Below are positions 11,380 through 23,731 of a stretch of 64,000 bases of DNA, piece after piece. The stretch is taken from assembly GCA_029204225.1 (NCBI GenBank), contig CM055095.1, forward strand, positions 57,117,898 to 57,181,897. The letters run 5' to 3'. The position numbers and the translations under genes were made by a program. Source of the stretch: Diphasiastrum complanatum. Its lineage: Eukaryota; Streptophyta; Lycopodiopsida; Lycopodiales; Lycopodiaceae. The notes below the pieces were generated by a model. That model saw nothing but the letters and a program-made list of their open reading frames with translations, was not told the origin of the DNA and did no database searches. Numbering within the stretch: the first letter of the stretch is position 1; each line of letters begins with the position of its first letter.

Positions 11380-11965
11380 CTCTCTCTCTCAATCAAAAAC
11401 TAACTCAAGTGGATCACCTTTGACCCCCAAGCCATTCTTTACACCATCTTGTTATGACTAAAGAAAAGGTGGGAGGGGGATGAAGTGGTAGTCTAAGGCC
11501 CTTTTGCCTACGAAAGGGCCGCACAAGCCTTCCCCAAGGTGAAATAGAGGCCTGCAATTTTGACACATGGCAAATTACTAAATCTTTTACACAAAAGGTT
11601 GTGGAAATTACACAACCTTCCAAGCAAAAGGTTAAAATAGATGAGTAATTTTGTTGTTATTGATATTTCGCTTTAAGATGTTTCTTTAACTCTTCATTAA
11701 AATCAAGGCTCTAATTTTGCAAAAGTATTTATGGCAAATTTTAACTGTTTTTCGGCCTCACCTAGAATGAATCTTTTGAAATACACTACTTAGTTTCAAG
11801 GGAATCTTGTACATGTTTGGGAAGACACTTTTTGGTGACCTTTGTATCGACTAAATTGATCATAGATTTACGGTATGGTTGTTAGTTCAATAGATAATTA
11901 AATGATTGTTGAGCATTGTCAAAAGGTCCCTAAATGTTTCTTCCCAAGGATAAACGATAGGCAAA
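11380..11965 (-). repeat. Right arm of the ~600 bp dispersed inverted repeat
   Basis: The reverse complement aligns with 1,040-1,640. Shared blocks are listed under the left arm. The two arms bracket about 9.7 kb that contains the LINE, Gypsy-C and the NEAP-like gene. Confidence 0.6.
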
Positions 11966-12737
11966 GCATTTGATTGCTCGACTAAATTTTCTTGTATTGG
12001 TGGGCGATATTATTCTCTTGCAACTTCTTTACATAGTTATTAAGAGTCAAAATTTTGCTTTTGAAAATGTTGAGGGACTACATTCATGTTATGCCATAAT
12101 GTCGCTTCCATGTGGCCTAAATTTGTTTTACATTCTCACCCCATAAATTCTTAGAGGATTGCCATTCTTTGCATAAGTCAACACACTTCAAAAATGAAGA
12201 GTGAAATGTCATGATGGTCATTTATGTAGGGGTGAAGTCATAGAAAAAGAAGGTTTCACACTTATAAAGGCCCCTATCAAAGTGCAAGGGACCAAAAAAG
12301 TAAATCTAGAGCCTCATGCCTCATGTAGGGGCCCAAAAAAGTGTGAAGCTGACTTTAGGCATTTACCCTACATAAGTATCACCTAAGAAAATCTTCCTTT
12401 TGTGATTGAGTGACAAAAATTAAAACGTTGTCGTGCTTTCTCCAAAAATGCCCATAAAGCTCTATTTGCAAATATGCTCATAGGCCTCATTGTCATATAG
12501 AGAGAATATAGAGACAGATACGCTATTTCCTTCCCCAAAACTCTAACTTTTCACATTTTCATTTTGAAGGTTGCACGTACACATATTTTGAAAGAGTTCA
12601 AAATGGTGTTGATATTTATAAGCTTTCAGTTAAAACAAAATGTTGATCATTGAATAAACTAAAGTGCACGTGTCCATAGATTAAACTTCGCTGACCAATG
12701 TTGTTCAAATCCTAGAATACATGTGAACTTTGAATGT

Positions 12738-12739
<2 letters not shown>
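11966..12739. other. AT-rich stretch without a recognised gene
   Basis: No protein motif, LTR boundary or RNA gene is visible. Two similar phrases at about 12,265-12,300 and 12,320-12,345 (ggg-ccaaaaaagt) are the only local repetition. Confidence 0.35.

Positions 12740-12797
<58 letters not shown>
12740..12797. repeat. (CT)n microsatellite, about 58 bp
   Basis: Uninterrupted CT dinucleotides, lying directly upstream of the LTR-H fragment. Confidence 0.95.
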
Positions 12798-12799
<2 letters not shown>

Positions 12800-12800
<1 letters not shown>

Positions 12801-13270
12801 CCATCTAGTAGCGCTCACTACTTATCAGCGAAAGTGCATCAAATAGAGTTATCGTTTACTCATAGATAGTATAGAGTACGCGGCTTCATCCTCTATTGTT
12901 TTGTACTCGCATAATCTAATTTGTACATGCTACTTACTGAATCAATCATACTTTTCTTATTGCGTTCAATATTATGTCGGAATGTATGCAAGCTTCTCTG
13001 AATTTATTTGTATTTGTTAATCTCTTATTGAATGTTTCGATACTGCAATATTCTATATCTATCACTTACACCTTGTAATTGTTTGTCTATGAAATAACTT
13101 TAGTACTAATGATTTCAAAGTTAGTTACTAAAAGGTTCAAATGTGACAATTGTCACGATGACTTTGTAAGCGTAGCCATGCATTAGAAGAAGGATTATTC
13201 TGCAGAGTCCGATAGTTTGTCTGACGACTTCGATTTAATTACTATCATATCCTCTTTCCTTCTTCCAACA
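12800..13270 (+). repeat. LTR-H fragment (copia LTR family), 3' part
   Basis: Aligns with 42,717-43,063 and with the reverse complement of 43,180 to about 43,690. Shared landmarks are 'ttgcgttcaatattatg', 'gatttcaaagtt' and 'catgcattag'. All share the terminal TTCCAACA. The 5' part of the LTR is missing here. Confidence 0.7.
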
Positions 13271-13282
13271 ATAAGCACCTAT

Positions 13283-13720
13283 TGTCATAATTTGGTGCTC
13301 AAATTCGAGATAGGAGTGTCTTAATCATATTAGCACTCACACACACAAATCAAGATCAACATAAGAGAGTGCAGAGAGCTTAGATATGAAGATAGAGCTA
13401 TGCTCTCCACAATGGAATGAATATGAGGTGGGGCACCAACCTCCTTACATAATCTCTCTAGCCCTTGTGAAAATCCAAAAGCATAATGCAAAACCTAAGG
13501 GCAAAAGCTAATAATTATATATGCATCCTATTTTCAATAAAGACCCTTATTGAATTGCTAAGTGTAAAAACATGTTCTAAACTAGAAATAATGCACCCAC
13601 TAACATGCATGACTATTTAACTTGACTTTAATATTTACTAAAAATATAAATGGCCCCTATAGCATCCACATGCATGGCCAAACTAACTTTAGGGGTGCAA
13701 GTAAATATCAATTTCTAACA
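13283..13720 (-). repeat. 3' LTR of a decayed copia element (minus)
   Basis: On the minus strand it begins TGTTAGAAATTG at 13,720, right after a purine tract (AGTAAGAGGAAG, 13,732-13,721). That tract follows the end of a copia RNase H frame. The distal end at 13,283 (…TATGACA) is chosen because it gives a TG…CA terminus; no partner LTR is visible to confirm it. Confidence 0.6.
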
Positions 13721-13732
13721 CTTCCTCTTACT

Positions 13733-14400
13733 GTTTACTTTGTCATCTATTACTCCTAGAAGTTCTCCAAACTTCTGAAATTTTCTTTGCCAAGTCCTTT
13801 GGTGAAGATATATGCAACTTGCTCTTTTGTAGTCATACAACATGTATCCTTTCTCTTGACTATCATATTCAAGAAATAAACACTTGCCTTTGAATCCAAT
13901 CTTCTCTTGGAATCCTTAGGTATGTGAGCATATGCATACTTCCAAAAACCCTCAAATGACTTACGTCAGATTTCCGGCTCATATAGACTTCCTTTGGAGT
14001 CCAATTCTCTACAACTTTTGTAGGACTTCAATTCAAAAAATAAATCGTTTTCTTTTTAGCTTTATTACAAAACATATTTGGAAGATTCTTACTTTTAAGC
14101 ATGCTCCTCGCTGTTTCCACAATAGACCAATTCTTCCTTTCTACAACTCCATTTTGTTGAGGCATTTTCATCTCGCAAATTGTTTCTTTATACCATAATC
14201 CTTGCAAAATACCTGATCCAAATGAAGTATCTTAATATGTCTATTTGTTTCTTTCTCCACATATCTTAAACTATGTGAAAAACTTGAATGTCTCACCTTT
14301 ATTCTTGAGAAGATAGATCCACATCTTCCTAGAATAATTATCAACAAACACCAAGTTGTTAACAGCGTAATTGGGAGGCTCAAATAATGTGTCTCATGGA
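13733..14400 (-). pseudogene. Copia pol remnant: integrase core and RNase H tail (minus)
   Basis: The minus strand reads Phe-Val-Asp-Asn-Tyr-Ser-Arg-Lys-Met-Trp-Ile-Tyr-Leu-Leu-Lys near 14,350, the copia integrase core. It then reads Ile-Val-Glu-Thr-Ala-Arg-Ser-Met-Leu near 14,120. Near 13,820 comes Thr-Lys-Glu-Gln-Val-Ala-x-Ile-Phe-Thr-Lys-Gly-Leu-Gly-Lys, the conserved RNase H end. Almost all of the reverse transcriptase is deleted between these parts, and frameshifts and stops are frequent. The RNase H tail leads straight into the purine tract and LTR described above. Confidence 0.7.
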
Positions 14401-14559
14401 CGAAGCAACCAACAATCTATGCTTGGATGATATATTTATAGATTTCATCTGTGTATTAACTACAATAAATGATTGTCACCTAATTAGGAAAGCCATTGTA
14501 CTTGGAAGTATATGGCATCTATGACAACTGTACACAGTATATATATGGTCAACAAATCA
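14401..14559. other. Short spacer without recognised feature
   Basis: AT-rich DNA between the copia remnant and the hairpin cluster; nothing identified. Confidence 0.3.
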
Positions 14560-14960
14560 GGAACGTTGACGCGGACGAGGACGTCGCAAATTCTCTCACT
14601 TCGCATTTTACATGAAGTGGTTTTTTCTCACTTCGCAAATTTCGGGAAGTGACTGGGAACGTTCCTCGTTCAAAATAAATGACCTTCGGCATTTTCTCTC
14701 TCTTCGGGATTTTGCAAAAAAGCCGAAGGTGTCCTTAAAAAGGTGAAGGTGCTCTTGAAACAGTTTAACTTTTGAAAATAGATGACGTTCGAGAATTTTC
14801 TCTCTCTTTGCATTTTTTGGAAAAATGCAAAAAAGCCGAAGGTGTTAAAAACAGTTAAACTTTTGAACTGCACAAGTTATACTTTTGAACTATGCAAGTG
14901 TCGCATTTTGGGGAAATGCGAGTTTTAACTTCCAAATGTAGAAGTTAAAACCATTGAACT
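14560..14960. repeat. Cluster of perfect short inverted repeats with a ~100-bp tandem duplication
   Basis: Successive perfect hairpin arms are CCTTCGGC 14,683-14,690 with GCCGAAGG 14,722-14,729; GCATTTTT 14,810-14,817 with AAAAATGC 14,821-14,828; TCGCATTT 14,901-14,908 with AAATGCGA 14,914-14,921; and GTTTTAACTTC 14,922-14,932 with GAAGTTAAAAC 14,941-14,951. The 14,676-14,775 segment is repeated imperfectly at 14,776-14,875 (shared 'gcaaaaaagccgaaggtg' and 'agttaaacttttgaa'). No open frame covers it. It could be a MITE-like element or a structured transcript. Confidence 0.65.
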
Positions 14961-15034
14961 TGCAATGACTTTAGCTTCACTGAGTGATGAAGATGAAGAG
15001 CTACCTATATGAGACATGATAACAGTACACAAAT

Positions 15035-15209
15035 TTATCTAATGCTGCAATCATCTAACGTAAATGATGATCTAGCTTCTTGACTAAAATCTTGTTGACT
15101 TTTGAAAACTTTAAATTTGTCTTGGCAACTTTGTTTGGCTTCTTTAAAGAGATAATCACATTTTCTTCTCTTCTTGAAATGTATAGTTCTTGATGGTTCT
15201 TTATGTTGA
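15035..15209. other. Spacer downstream of the broken minus-strand ORF
   Basis: Contains a short minus-strand open frame in a different phase from the ORF above it and no recognisable motif. Confidence 0.25.
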
Positions 15210-16076
15210 TTAAAGGTAATGGATTGATGTGGGAAAGTGGTCATGGAAATTTAGGTACATGAGAAGTAGTCCTTTATGGCTCATCTTGTAAATGATGACT
15301 GGAGTTGACTCATCTCGCATTGTATTTTTACAATTTTGTCTATTTGAGAAGCATATTGGGTGGAAGTTTTCTTGATGTACTTCTGTGATTGCTTCTACAA
15401 ACATTGTATGGATATGTTTATATTGTGATATATGATTATCTAGTTGAAACTCAATCTTATCCAATGTTTTGACCACGTTATTTTCTCATTTTTCTAGACT
15501 TATAAATTGATTATTTATTTGTTTGGCTTGTTTATCAATTCTATTTTCTATCCTTTCTAAAGTTTCCTTTTTAGATTCTAGCAAACATAGAATCATTTGC
15601 TCCATAAATGTATTTATACGATGATCTATTGAGTTTTTTTTGTATGGAGAGGTTTGTAAATTAGCTACATTTCTAGTAGTTGGTTGAGAGTTAAAATTAC
15701 ACAATTGGGCAAAGGATGGAATGAAGCAAGATGTGAGTATTTGTATAGGCTTTCATGTAAAACTCAAATCAATTGGTTTACAAGGGGATGAAAACAATGA
15801 TTGGAAAAATGTTGAAGGTTCAATTGATATTGGTGGAGAATCAAAAGGGAAAGAGGGTAAAGGTGGTGTTGAAAATAATGATTGAACATCTGTTGCAGTT
15901 TGGGTTGAAGTATTTCTAAAAGATGATAGTAGTTGAGAGATTGATGATGTGAGTCGTGGTGATGTTGATTGATTACTAAAGTTCATTGGATTGTGAGATT
16001 AAGATGATGTTTGTGTAGGGAGTTTTGATAATTGTGGTCGGGATTCCCATGGTGAATTGCCATTTGAGTTGGGCAT
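15210..16076 (-). pseudogene. Unrecognised Ser/Thr-rich plus coiled-coil ORF with in-frame stops
   Basis: From ATG at 16,076 one minus-strand frame runs about 289 codons to 15,210, broken by stops near 16,000, 15,753 and 15,486. The first half is rich in Ser, Thr, Pro and Asn. The second half is charged and heptad-like (Lys-Glu-Thr-Leu-Glu-Arg-Ile-Glu-Asn-Arg-Ile-Asp-Lys, then Leu-Asp-Lys-Ile-Glu). Three stretches sharing one phase suggest a formerly intact gene. I do not recognise it. A gag-like or structural protein of a retroelement is possible, and no RT or protease motif lies nearby in phase. Confidence 0.4.
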
Positions 16077-16271
16077 TGATGATTTGAGTATGCAAATGTT
16101 GTGAATGATTAAAAATATGTTAAATCTGTAATCTTTCAAGCGTATGCGCTGCAGGGTGCGCTACAGGTGGAACGCATATGCTGGTGAAAATGCGCCTATC
16201 TGGGTGCCTGCTCATCGAATTATATGTTTGCCGATTTGTGCGTAGTTATGGATTGAACCCACAAAAGGGCA

Positions 16272-16860
16272 TCATGAGTAGTCATATTGTGGGTCTGATC
16301 GAAAGAGAATCAATAGGATTATGTAACCCAACTGCAGTGAAGGAGTGAGCAAGGCCTGATCCGTGCATAGAAGACTGATCAAACTGCATAAAGACGTGAC
16401 AAATTGCGCAGTCTGACTGCAAAAGGCTGAGTGTTGTGAACACGTTGAAATGGTAAGTTGTGGGACGACATCAAAGCCAGCGTCAACTTTTGATTTTTGA
16501 GTAGCTAAGTGGTTTGCCTGAGGGCTGTGGGATTGCACTGCCTGAGCCGACTGAACTGGTTGGAAATCCGAGCGTGATTGAAGAATAGTTTCAAATAAGG
16601 ATCTTTTGCTGGGATTCCAAGTTGTGATCTGGTCAGGACCCAAGGGAGAAATGAAAGGGAAAGGAGAGGATAGAATAAGAGAGGGAGCCTCAAGGGAGGG
16701 TAGAATAAGCATCATGATCAAATGAACATTAGTCAAGATCAAATGAATCAAGACATCTTTGATCATGGGATCATGGGACGAGGGTAGGGTCCTGCCTACA
16801 CCCTCAAGTGTTGATGAATACAATGACCTATTAACAAGAAGTTAAGGAAGTTAGTTTCAA
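16272..16860 (-). other. Open minus-strand frame of doubtful coding value
   Basis: A 183-codon open frame lies here, Ser/Pro/Gln-rich with no family motif and an overlapping open frame in another phase. It may belong to the same lost gene as 15,210-16,076, or may be chance. Confidence 0.2.
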
Positions 16861-17400
16861 TGGGGGATTTCAAGTCTTCAACTCAGCTGAGGGTGTTGGA
16901 TGAGCGCATGACATCACCGTGGACTGAGTTGAGGCTACATGCACCCTCTTTCAACGCTTGGATGAGGGTGTGGCCCCCGTCCCGTGCCAACTGAGTTGAG
17001 GAATAAGTTGATTAGATGCAAAGGGTAAAGGGACATTAATGCTTTCTGGTTTCCAATGGGAGGCTCTAACTTGGGACCAAAGAAACTTGGATGCCAAACT
17101 AACCAACTAAGCCAACCCCGTTCGGTGCAGGGCCATTGATAAGGGAATGCAACATGAAATTAGGGTGTTTGGGCCTTAATATGAACATAGGAACAAATAT
17201 AAGATGGACTGATAAAGTTATATGAAATTATACTTCCATATATGATTTGTGAATATGGCTCAGAATCTATTGATGTTTTCAATTGATTCAATGGAGTTTA
17301 GACTTCTTGAACACAAATGTTAAGCTCTATTTGCTAGTTAATTATTGAGATGTAATATTTCTATCACTCAAGATAGGATATTCTATGATTTTGAGAAAAA
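16861..17400. other. Spacer without recognised gene
   Basis: Contains repeated 'gactgagttgagg' / 'caactgagttgagg' phrases near 16,880-17,000 and no coding signal. Confidence 0.3.
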
Positions 17401-20092
17401 AGTCCAGTGTGTAATAGTATTGGATACTAATTACTTTTCAAATCTTTGATATCTTATACGTTGGATCCTGAGAACTTTTTAATTGAAATTATGGAATTTC
17501 TTTTAAAAGGGGGAGAAGAAAAGATTTGAATAAGACTTTTGATGAATCAACCAGTTGCATAGATTTTTGGAACCAAAATCCAGTATGTGTGCAAAGGTAG
17601 AACTATCCAGTTGAAATAGAGAAACTCTCTAAGTGATTATTTTGAATAATCTGGAACTAGAGGAGTTTTGGGAATATTGAGCTATGAGATATTCATGAAT
17701 ATGGGAAGTAGTGGTAAAGATTAAATTAAGGTTCACTAATTGTTGCCAAGTACCATTTTGTTATGGATTGGATCAGAGGAATAAAGCTTTAATCTTAACC
17801 TTGTGTCCAAAGATGTCTGTGTAAGTCAGCCTAATCTTAGTTTGAATGCTAAGATCTGTGGTAGGCTGATTGGTTGAAGAAATTTTGTTAATAAGAGTTA
17901 GATGGTTGGAAAACTTGTCATGTGGAATTATTCACTTCAGAGATTTCCCAGATATGTTATTTACTCATGACAAATAGAGATCGTTTGTAGCTGAGTTGCA
18001 AGATTCTCAGTGAGTTATGTGAGTAACATATGCGGATTATGGATATCTGCCAATTTATTGCCTATGTTTATGTAAAGGAACGTAGTTGGATATGTTGCCT
18101 ATGTACATCTTAATCTTGTGGATCTGCCTATGTACTAAGTTTATATCGTATACTTAAACTAGTCAAAGTGCATAGACATATGAACAAGTAATGTGCGGAA
18201 CAGTTACTTGCAGGTTAATCGTTCTTTCTATGGAAAGGATAATTAATTAACTTAGTTATGGTTTAGAAAAGGATTTAAATGTGGTGTTATACTAGTATAA
18301 TTGAGATTTGCACCTAGACATTTAAAATTTCTAAATCATTTACAATTGACTTGGGTAATTGGATTACTCATGTTTAGAAGTTAATTGGATAAATAAGCAG
18401 TGTGAAGAGAATTCACCAGGAACTGTTTATTTTGATCTATATTGCTTATAAGACACATGATTTGTGAGTCATCAAGATTCATCTATATAAGTTGTGTGCA
18501 TAGAATACAAAAGATTTTTGATATTGAATATTTCTTGAATGAGAAATATATCCTAAGTTATTGACTGAATCCCAGTGAGCTCATATTGGATGACAGAGTC
18601 TAACTAATATTAAGGATAACCATCGAGTTCAGTTAAAGTTCAGCAGAACTTTGTAATCTCTAGATGTTGTTCTAGGTGATTGTATAAAGTTTGTTGTTAA
18701 AGACGAATGTTATAATGGTCTTTAATTACTTGGTTGATTGTAGAATTTGGAACTCATAATTTGGTTAAGAATCGGTTTGGAGGAATATTCTTGGAATCCA
18801 GTAATTTTCCTTGTGAAAAGGATTTTAGAATGTTTCTTACATTTCTTGAGTGGTGTGTTGTACATATACTCCATAATCTTTTAATGATTAAGTATGGTTT
18901 TGGAATCCTATAAATCATGATTGACGAATTATAACATCTAAATGTTATGATTGAAGAATAAAAAATGGATACTTAATGGACATTAAAAGAATATAAGAAA
19001 ATGTGATGATTCTTAAGAGTTGAGAAATTCTTGATCAACTGGGAGAGTCAAGGATTTAGATCTGTTATTTGAACTCTAAATTTTTTTACTCCAGCACATA
19101 TTTGAGATTATGTAATCTCACAGGCATTTTCATTAAGTAATTTGCTTACTTATGAGAAATTTGCTTACCTTACAGATTATAGTCAAGGAATGCTTGTATA
19201 CTGTTTTCAGCCTAAATCTCCGATTAATTAGGAGACAGACAAGTCTATCAAGATTGAAGGTTGTTATTTTCTTGCATATAATGCTAGGAATAAGAGCACT
19301 TAACTCAAGATTGTATATGGGGTACTCAGGACTGAGCTAAAGTCATTTTTTTTATCTTGATGGATCTCCTAGAGATTTTGGTAGGATGAATGGTTGTACC
19401 TTAGTTTTTTTTGGAAAATTTCTAAGTGTATTGGTAACCAAGAAGCGTTTATGACAAGTCTACAAGAAATTGTGGATAGTCTGGGACTATAATTGTTTGA
19501 ATCTTTAACTTTTGAATATTGATTTCCAATCAAAGGTGACATTTCACCTAGAATTCATGTAAATTGAGGTTACAAGAAGGTGATGTTACTAGATTGGAGA
19601 GAATCTTGCCCAATAGAAAAATTTATCTCTTAGTGTACTTCTTCAGGTCGATATAGTACTTTAGTGCAGAGATAAATAATTTGAGAATTATTCCATCTCT
19701 AAGTACTTATTTGATATTGAAGTCAAACTAAGGATTGATTTTCAGGGTAAATGTGAAAGTTAAAATTTTGATTTGTTAGCTTTTGAACTTGGTCTTCAGG
19801 TTTGGTCAACTACCAGTTTATCATGTAAACTTAGTTTATATAATGATGACAGTTGGATATGCTGAAGATTTTGCCCATTTGGAGGACTTATCACTCAATA
19901 TACCTTTGGACCCTAAAAGAGTACTCTGAATCAGAGATAAACAATTGAGAAATCATTCTATATCTGAGTGCTTACTTAGGTTGGTGGGTCAGATTGAGGA
20001 TAATGATTCAAGGGAAAGAGTTAAAAGCATACAAATTTGAGTCTTCCCTAGTTGCTCGTTTTGAGGACAGAACTAGTTTAAGGGGGGAAGAA
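17400..20092 (+). repeat. Decayed LTR-element interior, copy 1 (paired with 48.8-51.0 kb)
   Basis: About 2.6 kb of non-coding DNA aligns colinearly, same strand, with about 48,800-51,000. Examples are 'gcacctagacatttaaaatttctaaatcattt' (near 18,312) against the block at 49,757, and 'gacacatgatttgtgagtcat' (18,450) against 49,894. 'gatggatctcctagag' (19,356) matches 50,588. The segment ends in a TTTAAGGGGGGAAG purine tract (20,078-20,091) followed by TGTTACG, the form expected at an internal-domain/3' LTR border. No RT, integrase or gag motif is readable. It may be a non-coding large retrotransposon derivative or a very old gypsy copy. Confidence 0.6.
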
Positions 20093-20167
20093 TGTTACGT
20101 CCATGTCCAATATGAGAGATTCAAAATAATTCCTAACATGTATAGCCGGTCACTCCAATGTATGTGG
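20093..20167 (+). repeat. Start of a 3' LTR for repeat copy 1
   Basis: TGTTACGTCC follows the purine tract directly. Only about 75 bp remain before the Gypsy-C-family LTR begins. Confidence 0.5.
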
Positions 20168-20378
20168 TGTCGGACTCCGAATCTGAAACTTTACTTAAAA
20201 CCTAGCTTATCTCGTGCGCAGCAATCAGTAATGTCGATTTCCCTGCATGTACAAACGTCAAAGCACACGAAGCATGGTGGAGCTGGCTACCTTGTCTCCT
20301 CCCAAACTTTGCTGCATAGAATATGATGAGGAATGCCTCTCTCTAGGCTCATTTATGCATAATCCTCAAGCACCCCTT
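20168..20378 (-). repeat. Gypsy-C-family LTR (minus), part 1, split by Copia-2
   Basis: Reverse complement of the 3' portion of the Gypsy-C LTR. It starts TGTCGGACTCC and contains the landmarks 'agcatggtggagctggct' and 'atgaggaatgcctctctcta'. It breaks at CCCTT (20,374-20,378), the Copia-2 target site, and resumes at 41,605-41,610. Confidence 0.8.
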
Positions 20379-21031
20379 TGTCGAAAATCAGTTGGGTTTG
20401 TGCGGAAGTTGGGAGCGAGCTGGATGCGTGGATTGAAAACGCCACAATTAGCAGATAAATAGTTCAAATGATGGATTCAAACAAATGCGCAATGACCAAT
20501 AACATCAATAGGACAAATCGCACTTTAACTATTATCAACAATGAGTACAATTGCATTAAGTTATAACTTCAACTTGTTGAGCGTGATAACGTTGATACAG
20601 ATTAATGAATTATCAGATTCAGAATATCAGAAGAAGTTTTCTGATGAAGATTCTAAGTGTGATATACTACTAAATATCTACAACTACTTTTGCTATAGTT
20701 ATTACAACTGCCTCATACAGTTGCAAAGTCGGCGGTCTGTGGACGCGAAGTCGTTGGGTCGGATTTCTGACCTACAATATCGAAAATTACATAGGGTCGG
20801 TTATACAAAGGATTGAAAAAATTTACACTTGGTCGAAAGATATGCCAAGGGTCAAATTTCTCAAGGTCAAAAAAATTAGACCTAATCCGACCACATCCGG
20901 ATAATTTAGTGAAGGGTCGAAAAAATCCGAACCGATCCGACCCGACCCAGGGTCGAAAAATCTCTGTTTTAAACGACTTTTCAGGATGCTCATTAATAAA
21001 TGGATTTGAGACTGAACATTGAAATCCAATA
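20379..21031 (-). repeat. Copia-2 3' LTR
   Basis: On the plus strand it runs TGTCGAAAAT…CCAATA and aligns throughout with 40,951-41,604, with many substitutions (roughly 90% identical by eye). That indicates an old insertion. Confidence 0.9.
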
Positions 21032-21040
21032 CTCCCCCTT
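21032..21040 (-). other. Copia-2 polypurine tract
   Basis: The minus strand reads AAGGGGGAG immediately before the 3' LTR. Confidence 0.8.
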
Positions 21041-22320
<1,280 letters not shown>

Positions 22321-23133
22321 TGTTAGCAATTATGCTAACACAAAAAAAAAATTAAAAAAATAAAACCCCGTGGCATGTGTTTTGTAAGACCACGTATGAG
22401 TATCTGTCAATAAACTTCAGCCATGGCATGTGTTTTGTAAGTCCATGAGTAGAAGCTTAAATAATAATAAAATAACTTAAACTTAGATTTAGAACTTAGA
22501 CTTAGGAAACTTAAGATTAGAAATATTTTATCTTAAGTTTTCCTAAGTTAAGAAATTTGAAGTTCTAAATCCTAAGTTAGAAGTTCTAGAAAGGCTAGAA
22601 ACATATTAGTCCCATAAGCTAGTAGACACTTATGGAAGACCCTCCTTGCCATAAAAGGAGAGGTATTTGCATTGTAAACAACACCTTTGAGATTAAGCTA
22701 TCTTGCTCTCTATTTTGGAGAATTATCATTCTATTTCATTTGTGCTCCCCTTGGAAAGGTGCATAGCTTGATGGAAGGTGCTCGGGCCTCCTCTTGCCTC
22801 CTTTTCATCGGTTTTATTGTGGCATGTTCCTTACTGCTTATTTGCTTAGTATTAGCCGCAATCTCATTTTATTACCCTTTGGGTGTTAATCTAGGATTTA
22901 GTTTAATCACCTTGCTAGTAAGCCTTAGTAAGGTTTTGTATTGTATCATCTTAGTTAATTTCATTTCTATTTCGAGCACTAGTTGGGTAAGCCTTAGTGC
23001 TTCATCATTATTTTATTTTCTCACTCCGTCTAAAGCTTGGTGAAAAACCTAGAAAGCGGACGATCCTCTCTATGCTACACCACATCGTGAGTAGATCTAG
23101 CCAAACATTTACAAACCAGATTTACTTCCAACA
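22321..23133 (+). repeat. 5' LTR of Gypsy-A
   Basis: Begins with the near-perfect palindrome TGTTAGCAATTATGCTAACA and ends CCAACA. Positions 22,734 to about 23,078 recur at 39,819-40,161. A primer-binding site follows one base later. Confidence 0.8.
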
Positions 23134-23134
23134 T

Positions 23135-23152
23135 TGGCGTCGTTGCCGCTTT
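23135..23152 (+). other. Primer-binding site of Gypsy-A (tRNA-Asp type)
   Basis: TGGCGTCGTTGCCGC resembles the complement of the 3' end of plant tRNA-Asp (TGGCGCCGTTGCCGG), used by several plant gypsy elements, with mismatches. Confidence 0.65.
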
Positions 23153-23731
23153 TTGAGTATTTTTTTTACCTTTCGTGTGCTTCCGTGTTGTATGTTTGTT
23201 TGTGTGCTTGTCTCCATCTACCAACAACCAGCACGCGTCGTTTCTCTAGGTCCTACATGAGCTACGAAACAACTTCTTCAACCGAGGGGAAGCAACAAAA
23301 GAGTCAACTTGGGCATTTTCTTCAAAAGAAGTGACCCAAGTGACCTTTTTCACAACCAAAAAGATATATCAGAATTCGTCAGCCTATCTGCAGCCCTAAC
23401 AGACCCTGATCTTTCATTTTATTACCTCCACAAATTCTGACTGCAATCAGATTTTGAGAAAACAACCTGATATACTATCAAAATCTCCTATTTCACACCC
23501 AAATCTTTGTCCTAGAATTCGCCAGCTTCATTGAGGCTAAATCTCATCAAGATCAGTCCTCCAGCAGCTCCGTGAATTCTATCTCAGAGATTTTTCCCGT
23601 TTATTGTCAGAAAATCACATTTTTTTTTTCCGTATTCTCTATCTGCCAGCCAAACCTCTCTGTTAAAATTCGCCATCCAGCCTAAGAATTCGTTTTCAAA
23701 GAGCACGATTTCCCTGTCCTACCCGCAAATT
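23153..23731 (+). other. Gypsy-A leader with recurring GAATTC(G) motifs
   Basis: Untranslated leader. GAATTC, mostly followed by G or T, recurs at about 23,372, 23,515, 23,574 and 23,686 here, and at 23,801 and 23,861 just beyond. AAATTC variants lie at 23,432 and 23,666. A similar pattern appears after the pol gene at 37,490-37,690. Confidence 0.45.
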
